64,000 nucleotides of DNA from Azolla caroliniana. Taxonomy: Eukaryota; Polypodiophyta. This document shows positions 10,679 to 23,659 of the stretch, one piece after another; the first letter of the stretch is position 1; every line of letters starts with the position of its first letter. The notes beneath the pieces were generated by a model that did not search any database, was not told the DNA's origin, and saw only the letters and a list, made by a program, of their open reading frames with translations. The stretch covers positions 1 to 64,000 of the forward strand of contig JBHGNT010000056.1 of the NCBI GenBank assembly GCA_043228905.1. Direction: 5' to 3'. Both the position numbers and the translations under genes were made by a program.

Positions 10679-13600
10679 AGGTATGACCATTTTAATTTAC
10701 TCACACGCTCTTCTCAACTCCCTCCTCAAATATGCTAATTTCTTCATGTCTCTCGACCTGAGTTTCAAAATCTCGATTTTTTAATTCTATATCATAGCTA
10801 GCCTTGTTAGCTTCGATTTGCATGTTTGAACACAGAAATCCGATATCACACGAGCCAGGTATGACCATTTTAATTTACTCACTCGCTCTTCTCAACTCCC
10901 TCCTCAAATATGCTAATTTCCTCATGTCTCTCGACCTGAGTTTCAAAATCTCGATTTTTTTATTCTATATCATAGCTAGCCTTGTTAGTTTCGATTCGCA
11001 TGTTTGAACACAGAAATCCGATATCACACGAGCCAGGTATGACCATTTTAATTTACTCACACGCTCTTCTCAACTCCCTCCTCAAATATGCTAATTTCTT
11101 CATGTCTCTCGACCTGAGTTTCAAAATCTCGATTTTTTAATACTATATCATAGCTAGCCTTGTTAGCTTCGATTTGCATGTTTGAACACAGAAATCCGAT
11201 ATCACACGAGCCAGGTATGACCATTTTAATTTACTCACACGCTCTTCTCAACTCCCTCCTCAAATATGCTAATTTCTTCATGTCTCTCGACCTGAGTTTC
11301 AAAATCTCGATTTTTTAATTGTATATCATAGCTAGCCTTGTTAGCTTCGATTTGCATGTTTGAACACAGAAATCCGATATCACACGAGCCAGGTATGACC
11401 ATTTTAATTTACTCACTAGCTCTTCTCAACTCCCTCCTCAAATATGCTAATTTCCTCATGTCTCTGGACCTGAGTTTCAAAATCTCGATTTTTTAAGTCT
11501 ATATCATAGCTAGCCTTGTTAGTTTCGATTCGCATGTTTGAACACAGAAATCCGATATCACACGAGCCTGGTATGACCATTTTAATTTACTCACTCGCTC
11601 TTCTCAACTCCCTCCTCAAATATGCTAATTTCCTCATCTCTCTCGACCTGAGTTTCAAAATCTCGATTTTTTAATTCTATATCATAGCTAGCGTTCTTAG
11701 TTTCGATTTGCATGTTTGAACACAGAAATCAGATATCACACGAGCCAGGTATGACCATTTTAATTTACTCACTCGCTCTTCTCAACTCCCTCGTCCAACA
11801 TGCTAATTTCCTCATGTCTCTCGACCTGAGTTTCAAAATCACGATTTTTTAAGTCTATATCATAGCTAGCCTTGTTAGTTTCGATTCGCATGTTTGAACA
11901 CAGAAATCCGATATCACACGAGCCAGGTATGACCATTTTAATTTACTCACTGGCTCTTCTCAACTCCCTCCTCAAATATGCTAATTTCCTCATGTCTGTC
12001 GACCTGAGTTTCAAAATCACGATTTTTTAAGTCTATATCATAGCTAGCCTTGTTAGTTTCGATTCGCATGTTTGAACACAGAAATCCGATATCACACGAG
12101 CCAGGTATGACCATTTTAATTTACTCACTCGCTCTTCTCAACTCCCTCCTCAAATATGCTAATTTCTTCATGTCTCTCGACCGGAGTTTCAAAATCTCGA
12201 TTTTTTTATTCTATATCATAGCTAGCCTTGTTAGTTTCGATTCGCATGTTTGAACACAGAAATCCGATATCACACGAGCCAGGTATGACCATTTTAATTT
12301 ACTCACACGCTCTTCTCAACTCCCTCCTCAAATATGCTAATTTCTTCATGTCTCTCGACCTGAGTTTCAAAATCTCGATTTTTTAATACTATATCATAGC
12401 TAGCCTTGTTAGCTTCGATTCGCATGTTTGAACACAGAAATCCGATATCACACGAGCCAGGTATGACCATTTTAATTTACTCACACGCTCTTCTCAACTC
12501 CCTCCTCAAATATGCTAATTTCTTCATGTCTCTCGACCTGAGTTTCAAAATCTCGATTTTTTAATACTATATCATAGCTAGCCTTGTTAGCTTCGATTCG
12601 CATGTTTGAACACAGAAATCCGATATCACACGAGCCAGGTATGACCATTTTAATTTACTCACACGCTCTTCTCAACTCCCTCCTCAAATATGCTAATTTC
12701 TTCATGTCTCTCGACCTGAGTTTCAAAATCTCGATTTTTTTATTATATATCATAGCTAGCCTTGTTAGCTTCGATTTGCATGTTTGAACACAGAAATCCG
12801 ATATCACACAAGCCAGGTATGACCATTTTAATTTACTCACTCGCTCTTCTCAACTCCCTCCTCAAATATGCTAATTTCCTCATGTCTCTTGACCTGAGTT
12901 TCAAAATCTCGATTTTTTAAGTCTATATCATAGCTAGCCTTGTTAGTTTCGATTCGCATGTTTGAACACAGAAATCCGATATCACACGAGCCTGGTATGA
13001 CCATTTTAATTTACTCACTCGCTCTTCTCAACTCCCTCCTCAAATATGCTAATTTCCTCATGTCTCTCGACCTGAGTTTGAAAATCACGATTTTTTAATT
13101 CTATATCATAGCTAGCCTTGTTAGATTCGATTCGCATGTTTGAACACAGAAATCCGATATCACACGAGCCAGGTATGACCATTTTAATTTACTCACTCGC
13201 TCTTCTCAACTCCCTCCTCCAACATGCTAATTTCCTCATGTCTTTCGACGTCAGTTTCAAAATTTTGATTTTTTAATTCTATATCCTAGCTAGCCTTGTT
13301 AGCTTCGATTCGCATGTTTGAACACAGAAATCCGATATCACACGAGCCAGGTATGACCATTTTAATTTACTCACTGGCTCTTCTCAACTCCCTCCTCAAA
13401 TATGCTAATTTCCTCATGTCTCTCGACCTGAGTTTCAAAATCTCGATTTTTTAATTCTATATCATAGCTAGCCTTGTTAGTTTCGATTCGCATGTTTGAA
13501 CACAAAAATCCGATATCACACGAGCCAGGTATGACCATTTTAATTTACTCACTCGCTCTTCTCAACTCCTTCCTCCAACATGCTAATTTCCTCATGTCTT

Positions 13601-13740
13601 TCGACTTCAGTTTCAAAAACTTGATTTTTTAATTTTATATCATAGCTATCCTTGTTAGCTTCGATTTGCATGTTTGAACACAGAAATCCTATATCACACG
13701 AGCCAGGTATGACCATTTTAATTTACTCACTGGCTCTTCT
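10679..13740. repeat. Satellite stretch with raised private variation
   Basis: Ordinary 178-bp monomers, but with many one-off changes: CTCATCTCTC near 11634, GCGTTCTTAG near 11692, CAGATATC near 11731, CTCGTCCAAC near 11790, CACAAAAATCC near 13501, CCTATATCAC near 13688. A last tetramer cassette lies at 12637-13348. I found no large recent duplication here and no gene. Confidence 0.65.
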
Positions 13741-15725
13741 CAACTCCCTCCTCAAATATGCTAATTTCTTCATGTCTCTCGACCTGAGTTTAAAAATCTT
13801 GATTTTTTAATACTATATCATAACTAGCCTTGTTAGCTTCGATTTGCATGTTTGAACACAGAAATCCGATATCACACGAGCCAGGTATGACCATTTTAAT
13901 TTACTCACACGCTCTTCTCAACTCCCTCCTCAAATATGCTAATTTCTTCATGTCTCTTGACCTGAGTTTCAAAATCTCGATTTTTTAATTCTATATCATA
14001 GCTAGCCTTGTTAGCTTCGATTTGCATGTTTGAACACAGAAATCCGATATCACACGAGCCAGGTATGACCATTTTAATTTACTCACTGGCTCTTCTCAAC
14101 TCCCTCCTCAAATATGCTAATTTCCTCAATTCTCTCGACCTGAGTTTCAAAATCTCGATTTTTTAATTCTATATCATAGCTAGCCTTGTTAGTTTCGATT
14201 CGCATGTTTGAACACAGAAATCCGATATCACACGAGCCAGGTATGACCATTTTAATTTACTCACTGGCTCTTCTCAACTCCCTCCTCAAATATGCTAATT
14301 TCTTCATGTCTCTCGACCTGAGTTTCAAAATCTCGATTTTTTTATTCAATATCATAGCTAGCCTTGTTAGTTTCGATTCGCATGTTTGAACACTGAAATC
14401 CGATATCACACGAGCCAGGTATGACCATTTTAATTTACTCACACGCTCTTCTCAACTCCCTCCTCAAATATGCTAATTTCTTCATGTCTCTCGACCTAAG
14501 TTTCAAAATCTCGATTTTTTAATTCTATATCATAGCTAGCCTTGTTAGCTTCGATTCGCATGTTTGAACACAGAAATCCGATATCACACGAGCCAGGTAT
14601 GACCATTTTAATTTACACACACGCTCTTCTCAACTCCCTCCTCAAATATGCTAATTTCTTCATGTCTCTCGACCTGAGTTTCAAAATCTCGATTTTTTAA
14701 TTCTATATCATAGCTAGCCTTGTTAGTTTCGATTCGCATGTTTGAACACAGAAATCCGATATCACACGAGCCAGGTATGACCATTTTAATTTACTCACAC
14801 GCTCTTCTCAACTCCCTCCTCAAATATGCTAATTTCTTCATGTCTCTCGACCTAAGTTTCAAAATCTCGATTTTTTAATTCTATATCATAGCTAGCCTTG
14901 TTAGCTTCGATTCGCATGTTTGAACACAGAAATCCGATATCACACGAGCCAGGTATGACCAATTTAATTTACTCACTGGCTCTTCTCAACTCCCTCCTCA
15001 AATATGCTAATTTCTTCATGTCTCTCGACCTGAGTTTCAAAATCTCGATTTTTTAATTCTATATCATAGCTAGCCTTGTTAGTTTCGATTCGCATGTTTG
15101 AACACAGAAATCCGATATCACACGAGCCAGGTATGACCATTTTAATTTACTCACACGCTCTTCTCAACTCCCTCCTCAAATATGCTAATTTCTTCATGTC
15201 TCTCGACCTAAGTTTCAAAATCTCGATTTTTTAATTCTATATCATAGCTAGCCTTGTTAGCTTCGATTCGCATGTTTGAACACAGAAATCCGATATCACA
15301 CGAGCCAGCTATGACCATTTTAATTTACACACACGCTCTTCTCAACTCCCTCCTCAAATATGCTAATTTCTTCATGTCTCTCGACCTGAGTTTCAAAATC
15401 TCGATTTTTTAATTCTATATCATAGCTAGCCTTGTTAGCTTCGATTCGCATGTTTGAACACAGAAATCCGATATCACACGAGCCAGGTATGACCATTTTA
15501 ATTTACTCACTGGCTCTTCTCAACTCCCTCCTCAAATATGCTAATTTCCTCATGTCTCTCGACCTGAGTTTCAAAATCACGATTTTTTAATTCTATATCA
15601 TAGCTAGCCTTGTTAGATTCGATTCGCATGTTTGAACACAGAAATCCGATATCACACGAGCCAGGTATGACCATTTTAATTTACTCACTGGCTCTTCTCA
15701 ACTCCCTCCTCAAATATGCTAATTT
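13740..15725. repeat. 11-monomer block, first of three copies
   Basis: This block of about 1,985 bp matches 15876-17861 at an offset of 2,136 bp (12 monomers) and 19080-21065 at a further 3,204 bp (18 monomers). Shared rare variants in order are TTTAAAAATCTTG, ATAACTAGCC, TCCTCAATTCTC, TATTCAATATC, CACTGAAATCC, GACCTAAG, TACACACACGC, GACCAATTTAA and GCCAGCTATG. Several of these make their first appearance in the window here. Confidence 0.85.
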
Positions 15726-15774
15726 CTTCATGTCTCTCGACCTGAGTTTCAAAATCTCGATTTTTTTATTCTAT

Positions 15775-18700
15775 ATCATAGCTAGCCTTGTTAGATTCGA
15801 TTCGCATGTTTGAACACAGAAATCCGATATCACACGAGCCAGGTATGACCATTTTAATTTACACACACGCTCTTCTCAACTCCCTCCTCAAATATGCTAA
15901 TTTCTTCATGTCTCTCGACCTGAGTTTAAAAATCTTGATTTTTTAATACTATATCATAACTAGCCTTGTTAGCTTCGATTTGCATGTTTGAACACAGAAA
16001 TCCGATATCACACGAGCCAGGTATGACCATTTTAATTTACTCACACGCTCTTCTCAACTCCCTCCTCAAATATGCTAATTTCTTCATGTCTCTTGACCTG
16101 AGTTTCAAAATCTCGATTTTTTAATTCTATATCATAGCTAGCCTTGTTAGCTTCGATTTGCATGTTTGAACACAGAAATCCGATATCACACGAGCCAGGT
16201 ATGACCATTTTAATTTACTCACTGGCTCTTCTCAACTCCCTCCTCAAATATGCTAATTTCCTCAATTCTCTCGACCTGAGTTTCAAAATCTCGATTTTTT
16301 AATTCTATATCATAGCTAGCCTTGTTAGTTTCGATTCGCATGTTTGAACACAGAAATCCGATATCACACGAGCCAGGTATGACCATTTTAATTTACTCAC
16401 TGGCTCTTCTCAACTCCCTCCTCAAATATGCTAATTTCTTCATGTCTCTCGACCTGAGTTTCAAAATCTCGATTTTTTTATTCAATATCATAGCTAGCCT
16501 TGTTAGTTTCGATTCGCATGTTTGAACACTGAAATCCGATATCACACGAGCCAGGTATGACCATTTTAATTTACTCACACGCTCTTCTCAACTCCCTCCT
16601 CAAATATGCTAATTTCTTCATGTCTCTCGACCTAAGTTTCAAAATCTCGATTTTTTAATTCTATATCATAGCTAGCCTTGTTAGCTTCGATTCGCATGTT
16701 TGAACACAGAAATCCGATATCACACGAGCCAGGTATGACCATTTTAATTTACACACACGCTCTTCTCAACTCCCTCCTCAAATATGCTAATTTCTTCATG
16801 TCTCTCGACCTGAGTTTCAAAATCTCGATTTTTTAATTCTATATCATAGCTAGCCTTGTTAGTTTCGATTCGCATGTTTGAACACAGAAATCCGATATCA
16901 CACGAGCCAGGTATGACCATTTTAATTTACTCACACGCTCTTCTCAACTCCCTCCTCAAATATGCTAATTTCTTCATGTCTCTCGACCTAAGTTTCAAAA
17001 TCTCGATTTTTTAATTCTATATCATAGCTAGCCTTGTTAGCTTCGATTCGCATGTTTGAACACAGAAATCCGATATCACACGAGCCAGGTATGACCAATT
17101 TAATTTACTCACTGGCTCTTCTCAACTCCCTCCTCAAATATGCTAATTTCTTCATGTCTCTCGACCTGAGTTTCAAAATCTCGATTTTTTAATTCTATAT
17201 CATAGCTAGCCTTGTTAGTTTCGATTCGCATGTTTGAACACAGAAATCCGATATCACACGAGCCAGGTATGACCATTTTAATTTACTCACACGCTCTTCT
17301 CAACTCCCTCCTCAAATATGCTAATTTCTTCATGTCTCTCTACCTAAGTTTCAAAATCTCGATTTTTTAATTCTATATCATAGCTAGCCTTGTTAGCTTC
17401 GATTCGCATGTTTGAACACAGAAATCCGATATCACACGAGCCAGCTATGACCATTTTAATTTACACACACGCTCTTCTCAACTCCCTCCTCAAATATGCT
17501 AATTTCTTCATGTCTCTCGACCTGAGTTTCAAAATCTCGATTTTTTAATTCTATATCATAGCTAGCCTTGTTAGCTTCGATTCGCATGTTTGAACACAGA
17601 AATCCGATATCACACGAGCCAGGTATGACCATTTTAATTTACTCACTGGCTCTTCTCAACTCCCTCCTCAAATATGCTAATTTCCTCATGTCTCTCGACC
17701 TGAGTTTCAAAATCACGATTTTTTAATTCTATATCATAGCTAGCCTTGTTAGATTCGATTCGCATGTTTGAACACAGAAATCCGATATCACACGAGCCAG
17801 GTATGACCATTTTAATTTACTCACTGGCTCTTCTCAACTCCCTCCTCAAATATGCTAATTTCCTCATGTCTCTCGACCTGAGTTTCAAAATCTCGATTTT
17901 TTAATTCTATATCATAGCTAGCCTTGTTAGTTTTGATTCGCATGTTTGAACACAGAAATCCGATATCACACGAGCCAGGTATGACCATTTTAATTTACTC
18001 ACTCGCTCTTCTCAACTCCTTCCTCCAACATGCTAATTTCTTCATGTCTTTCGACGTCAGTTTCAAAAACTTGATTTTTTAATTTTATATCATAGCTATA
18101 CTTGTTAGCTTCGATTTGCATGTTTGAACACAGAAATCCGATATCACACGAGCCAGGTATGACCATTTTAATTTACTCACTGGCTCTTCTCAACTCCCTC
18201 CTCAAATATGCTAATTTCCTCATGTCTCTCGACCTGAGTTTCAAAATCACGATTTTTTAATTCTATATCATAGCTAGCCTTGTTAGTTTCGATTCGCATG
18301 TTTGAACACAGAAATCCGATATCACACGAGCCAGGTATGACCATTTTAATTTACTCACTGGCTCTTCTCAACTCCCTCCTCAAATATGCTAATTTCTTCA
18401 TGTCTCTCGACCTGAGTTTCAAAATCTCGATTTTTTTATTCTATATCATAGCTAGCCTTGTTAGTTTCGATTCGCATGTTTGAACACAGAAATCCGATAT
18501 CACACGAGCCAGGTATGACCATTTTAATTTACTCACACGCTCTTCTCAACTCCCTCCTCAAATATGCTAATTTCTTCATGTCTCTCGACCTAAGTTTCAA
18601 AATCTCGATTTTTTAATTCTATATCATAGCTAGCCTTGTTAGCTTCGATTCGCATGTTTGAACACAGAAATCCGATATCACACGAGCCAGCTATGACCAT

Positions 18701-18978
18701 TTTAATTTACACACACGCTCTTCTCAACTCCCTCCTCAAATATGCTAATTTCTTCATGTCTCTCGACCTGAGTTTCAAAATCTCGATTTTTTAATTCTAT
18801 ATCATAGCTAGCCTTGTTAGCTTCGATTCGCATGTTTGAACACAGAAATCCGATATCACACGAGCCAGGTATGACCATTTTAATTTACTCACTGGCTCTT
18901 CTCAACTCCCTCCTCAAATATGCTAATTTCCTCATGTCTCTCGACCTGAGTTTCAAAATCACGATTTTTTAATTCTAT
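15775..18978. repeat. 18-monomer tandem duplication, copy 1
   Basis: An exact 3,204-bp offset links this unit with the next: CACTGAAATC near 16527 and 19732, GCCAGCTATG near 17442 and 20646, GTTTTGATTCG near 17930 and 21134, GCTATACTTG near 18096 and 21300. The match covers about 15775-18590. A private change, CTCTACCTAAG near 17339, is present in this copy only. Confidence 0.88.
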
Positions 18979-21795
18979 ATCATAGCTAGCCTTGTTAGAT
19001 TCGATTCGCATGTTTGAACACAGAAATCCGATATCACACGAGCCAGGTATGACCATTTTAATTTACACACACGCTCTTCTCAACTCCCTCCTCAAATATG
19101 CTAATTTCTTCATGTCTCTCGACCTGAGTTTAAAAATCTTGATTTTTTAATACTATATCATAACTAGCCTTGTTAGCTTCGATTTGCATGTTTGAACACA
19201 GAAATCCGATATCACACGAGCCAGGTATGACCATTTTAATTTACTCACACGCTCTTCTCAACTCCCTCCTCAAATATGCTAATTTCTTCATGTCTCTTGA
19301 CCTGAGTTTCAAAATCTCGATTTTTTAATTCTATATCATAGCTAGCCTTGTTAGCTTCGATTTGCATGTTTGAACACAGAAATCCGATATCACACGAGCC
19401 AGGTATGACCATTTTAATTTACTCACTGGCTCTTCTCAACTCCCTCCTCAAATATGCTAATTTCCTCAATTCTCTCGACCTGAGTTTCAAAATCTCGATT
19501 TTTTAATTCTATATCATAGCTAGCCTTGTTAGTTTCGATTCGCATGTTTGAACACAGAAATCCGATATCACACGAGCCAGGTATGACCATTTTAATTTAC
19601 TCACTGGCTCTTCTCAACTCCCTCCTCAAATATGCTAATTTCTTCATGTCTCTCGACCTGAGTTTCAAAATCTCGATTTTTTTATTCAATATCATAGCTA
19701 GCCTTGTTAGTTTCGATTCGCATGTTTGAACACTGAAATCCGATATCACACGAGCCAGGTATGACCATTTTAATTTACTCACACGCTCTTCTCAACTCCC
19801 TCCTCAAATATGCTAATTTCTTCATGTCTCTCGACCTAAGTTTCAAAATCTCGATTTTTTAATTCTATATCATAGCTAGCCTTGTTAGCTTCGATTCGCA
19901 TGTTTGAACACAGAAATCCGATATCACACGAGCCAGGTATGACCATTTTAATTTACACACACGCTCTTCTCAACTCCCTCCTCAAATATGCTAATTTCTT
20001 CATGTCTCTCGACCTGAGTTTCAAAATCTCGATTTTTTAATTCTATATCATAGCTAGCCTTGTTAGTTTCGATTCGCATGTTTGAACACAGAAATCCGAT
20101 ATCACACGAGCCAGGTATGACCATTTTAATTTACTCACACGCTCTTCTCAACTCCCTCCTCAAATATGCTAATTTCTTCATGTCTCTCGACCTAAGTTTC
20201 AAAATCTCGATTTTTTAATTCTATATCATAGCTAGCCTTGTTAGCTTCGATTCGCATGTTTGAACACAGAAATCCGATATCACACGAGCCAGGTATGACC
20301 AATTTAATTTACTCACTGGCTCTTCTCAACTCCCTCCTCAAATATGCTAATTTCTTCATGTCTCTCGACCTGAGTTTCAAAATCTCGATTTTTTAATTCT
20401 ATATCATAGCTAGCCTTGTTAGTTTCGATTCGCATGTTTGAACACAGAAATCCGATATCACACGAGCCAGGTATGACCATTTTAATTTACTCACACGCTC
20501 TTCTCAACTCCCTCCTCAAATATGCTAATTTCTTCATGTCTCTCGACCTAAGTTTCAAAATCTCGATTTTTTAATTCTATATCATAGCTAGCCTTGTTAG
20601 CTTCGATTCGCATGTTTGAACACAGAAATCCGATATCACACGAGCCAGCTATGACCATTTTAATTTACACACACGCTCTTCTCAACTCCCTCCTCAAATA
20701 TGCTAATTTCTTCATGTCTCTCGACCTGAGTTTCAAAATCTCGATTTTTTAATTCTATATCATAGCTAGCCTTGTTAGCTTCGATTCGCATGTTTGAACA
20801 CAGAAATCCGATATCACACGAGCCAGGTATGACCATTTTAATTTACTCACTGGCTCTTCTCAACTCCCTCCTCAAATATGCTAATTTCCTCATGTCTCTC
20901 GACCTGAGTTTCAAAATCACGATTTTTTAATTCTATATCATAGCTAGCCTTGTTAGATTCGATTCGCATGTTTGAACACAGAAATCCGATATCACACGAG
21001 CCAGGTATGACCATTTTAATTTACTCACTGGCTCTTCTCAACTCCCTCCTCAAATATGCTAATTTCCTCATGTCTCTCGACCTGAGTTTCAAAATCTCGA
21101 TTTTTTAATTCTATATCATAGCTAGCCTTGTTAGTTTTGATTCGCATGTTTGAACACAGAAATCCGATATCACACGAGCCAGGTATGACCATTTTAATTT
21201 ACTCACTCGCTCTTCTCAACTCCTTCCTCCAACATGCTAATTTCTTCATGTCTTTCGACGTCAGTTTCAAAAACTTGATTTTTTAATTTTATATCATAGC
21301 TATACTTGTTAGCTTCGATTTGCATGTTTGAACACAGAAATCCGATATCACACGAGCCAGGTATGACCATTTTAATTTACTCACTGGCTCTTCTCAACTC
21401 CCTCCTCAAATATGCTAATTTCCTCATGTCTCTCGACCTGAGTTTCAAAATCACGATTTTTTAATTCTATATCATAGCTAGCCTTGTTAGTTTCGATTCG
21501 CATGTTTGAACACAGAAATCCGATATCACACGAGCCAGGTATGACCATTTTAATTTACTCACTGGCTCTTCTCAACTCCCTCCTCAAATATGCTAATTTC
21601 TTCATGTCTCTCGACCTGAGTTTCAAAATCTCGATTTTTTTATTCTATATCATAGCTAGCCTTGTTAGTTTCGATTCGCATGTTTGAACACAGAAATCCG
21701 ATATCACACGAGCCAGGTATGACCATTTTAATTTACTCACACGCTCTTCTCAACTCCCTCCTCAAATATGCTAATTTCTTCATGTCTCTCGACCT
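18979..21795. repeat. 18-monomer tandem duplication, copy 2
   Basis: Second copy of the 3,204-bp unit starting near 15775. It ends near 21795, where CTTGATTTTTTAATACT replaces the CTCGATT version found in copy 1. Because both copies contain the block first seen at 13740, the 12-monomer step probably preceded the 18-monomer step. Confidence 0.88.
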
Positions 21796-23500
21796 GAGTT
21801 TCAAAATCTTGATTTTTTAATACTATATCATAACTAGCCTTGTTAGCTTCGATTTGCATGTTTGAACACAGAAATCCGATATCACACGAGCCAGGTATGA
21901 CCATTTTAATTTACTCACTCGCTCTTCTCAACTCCCTCCTCAAATATGCTAATTTCTTCATGTCTCTCGACCTGAGTTTCAAAATCTCGATTTTTTAATT
22001 CTATATCATAGCTAGCCGTGTTAGCTTCGATTTGCATGTTTGAACACAGAAATCCGATATCACACGAGCCAGGTATGACCAATTTAATTTACTCACTGGC
22101 TCTTCTCAACTCCCTCCTCAAATATGCTAATTTCTTCATGTCTCTCGACCTGAGTTTCAAAATCTCGATTTTTTTATTCTATATCATAGCTAGCCTTGTT
22201 AGTTTCGATTCGCATGTTTGAACACAGAAATCCGATATCACACGAGCCAGGTATGACCATTTTAATTTACTCACACGCTCTTCTCAACTCCCTCCTCAAA
22301 TATGCTAATTTCTTCATGTCTCTCGACCTGAGTTTCAAAATCTTGATTTTTTAATACTATATCATAGCTAGCCTTGTTAGTTTCGATTCGCATGTTTGAA
22401 CACAGAAATCCGATATCACACGAGCCAGGTATGACCAATTTAATTTACTCACTGGCTCTTCTCAACTCCCTCCTCAAATATGCTAATTTCTTCATGTCTC
22501 TCGACCTGAGTTTCAAAATCTCGATTTTTTTATTCTATATCATAGCTAGCCTTGTTAGTTTTGATTCGCATGTTTGAACACAGAAATCCGATATCACACG
22601 AGCCAGGTATGACCATTTTAATTTACTCACACGCTCTTCTCAACTCCCTCCTCAAATATGCTAATTTCTTCATGTCTCTCGACCTGAGTTTCAAAATCTC
22701 GATTTTTTTATTCTATATCATAGCTAGCCTTGTTAGTTTCGATTCGCATGTTTGAACACAGAAATCCGATATCACACGAGCCAGGTATGACCATTTTAAT
22801 TTACTCACACGCTCTTCTCAACTCCCTCCTCAAATATGCTAATTTCTTCATGTCTCTCGACCTGAGTTTCAAAATCTCGATTTTTTTATTCTATATCATA
22901 GCTAGCCTTGTTAGTTTCGATTCGCATGTTTGAACACAGAAATCCGATATCACACGAGCCAGGTATGACCATTTTAATTTACTCACACGCTCTTCTCAAC
23001 TCCCTCCTCAAATATGCTAATTTCTTCATGTCTCTCGACCTGAGTTTCAAAATCTCGATTTTTTAATTCTATATCATAGCTAGCCGTGTTAGCTTCGATT
23101 TGCATGTTTGAACACAGAAATCCGATATCACACGAGCCAGGTATGACCAATTTAATTTACTCACTGGCTCTTCTCAACTCCCTCCTCAAATATGCTAATT
23201 TCTTCATGTCTGTCGACCTGAGTTTCAAAATCTCGATTTTTTTATTCTATATCATAGCTAGCCTTGTTAGTTTCGATTCGCATGTTTGAACACAGAAATC
23301 CGATATCACACGAGCCAGGTATGACCATTTTAATTTACTCACACGCTCTTCTCAACTCCCTCCTCAAATATGCTAATTTCTTCATGTCTCTCGACCTGAG
23401 TTTCAAAATCTTGATTTTTTAATACTATATCATAACTAGCCTTGTTAGCTTCGATTTGCATGTTTGAACACAGAAATCCGATATCACACGAGCCAGGTAT
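21796..23500. repeat. Zone enriched in TTTTTTTATTCT monomers
   Basis: Five of about ten monomers carry T7-ATTCT instead of T6-AATTCT (near 22170, 22526, 22704, 22882 and 23238). Two segments 1,068 bp (six monomers) apart share GCCGTGTTAG (22013 and 23081) followed by GACCAATTTAA, which indicates a six-monomer duplication. The substitution removes a TAA triplet and so creates longer open frames, which I consider non-coding. Confidence 0.75.
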
Positions 23501-23659
23501 GACCATTTTAATTTACTCACTAGCTCTTCTCAACTCCCTCCTCAAATATGCTAATTTCCTCAATTCTCTCGACCTGAGTTTCAAAATCTCGATTTTTTAA
23601 TTCTATATCATAGCTAGCCTTGTTAGTTTCGATTCGCATGTTTGAACACAGAAATCCGA

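Larger units (their letters stand above)
1..13500. repeat. Left domain of the array: tetramer-cassette monomers
   Basis: This stretch is marked by variants rare or absent elsewhere: GAGCCTGG instead of GAGCCAGG at the monomer junction (seen from 176 to about 12990 and not noticed after that) and GCTGGCCTC in place of GCTCTTCTC (for example 32, 744, 3594, 6082, 8752, 9820, 10530). A four-monomer cassette recurs nine times. The 10.7-12.6 kb part lacks the cassette and shows more private changes. There is no gene in this region. Confidence 0.8.
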
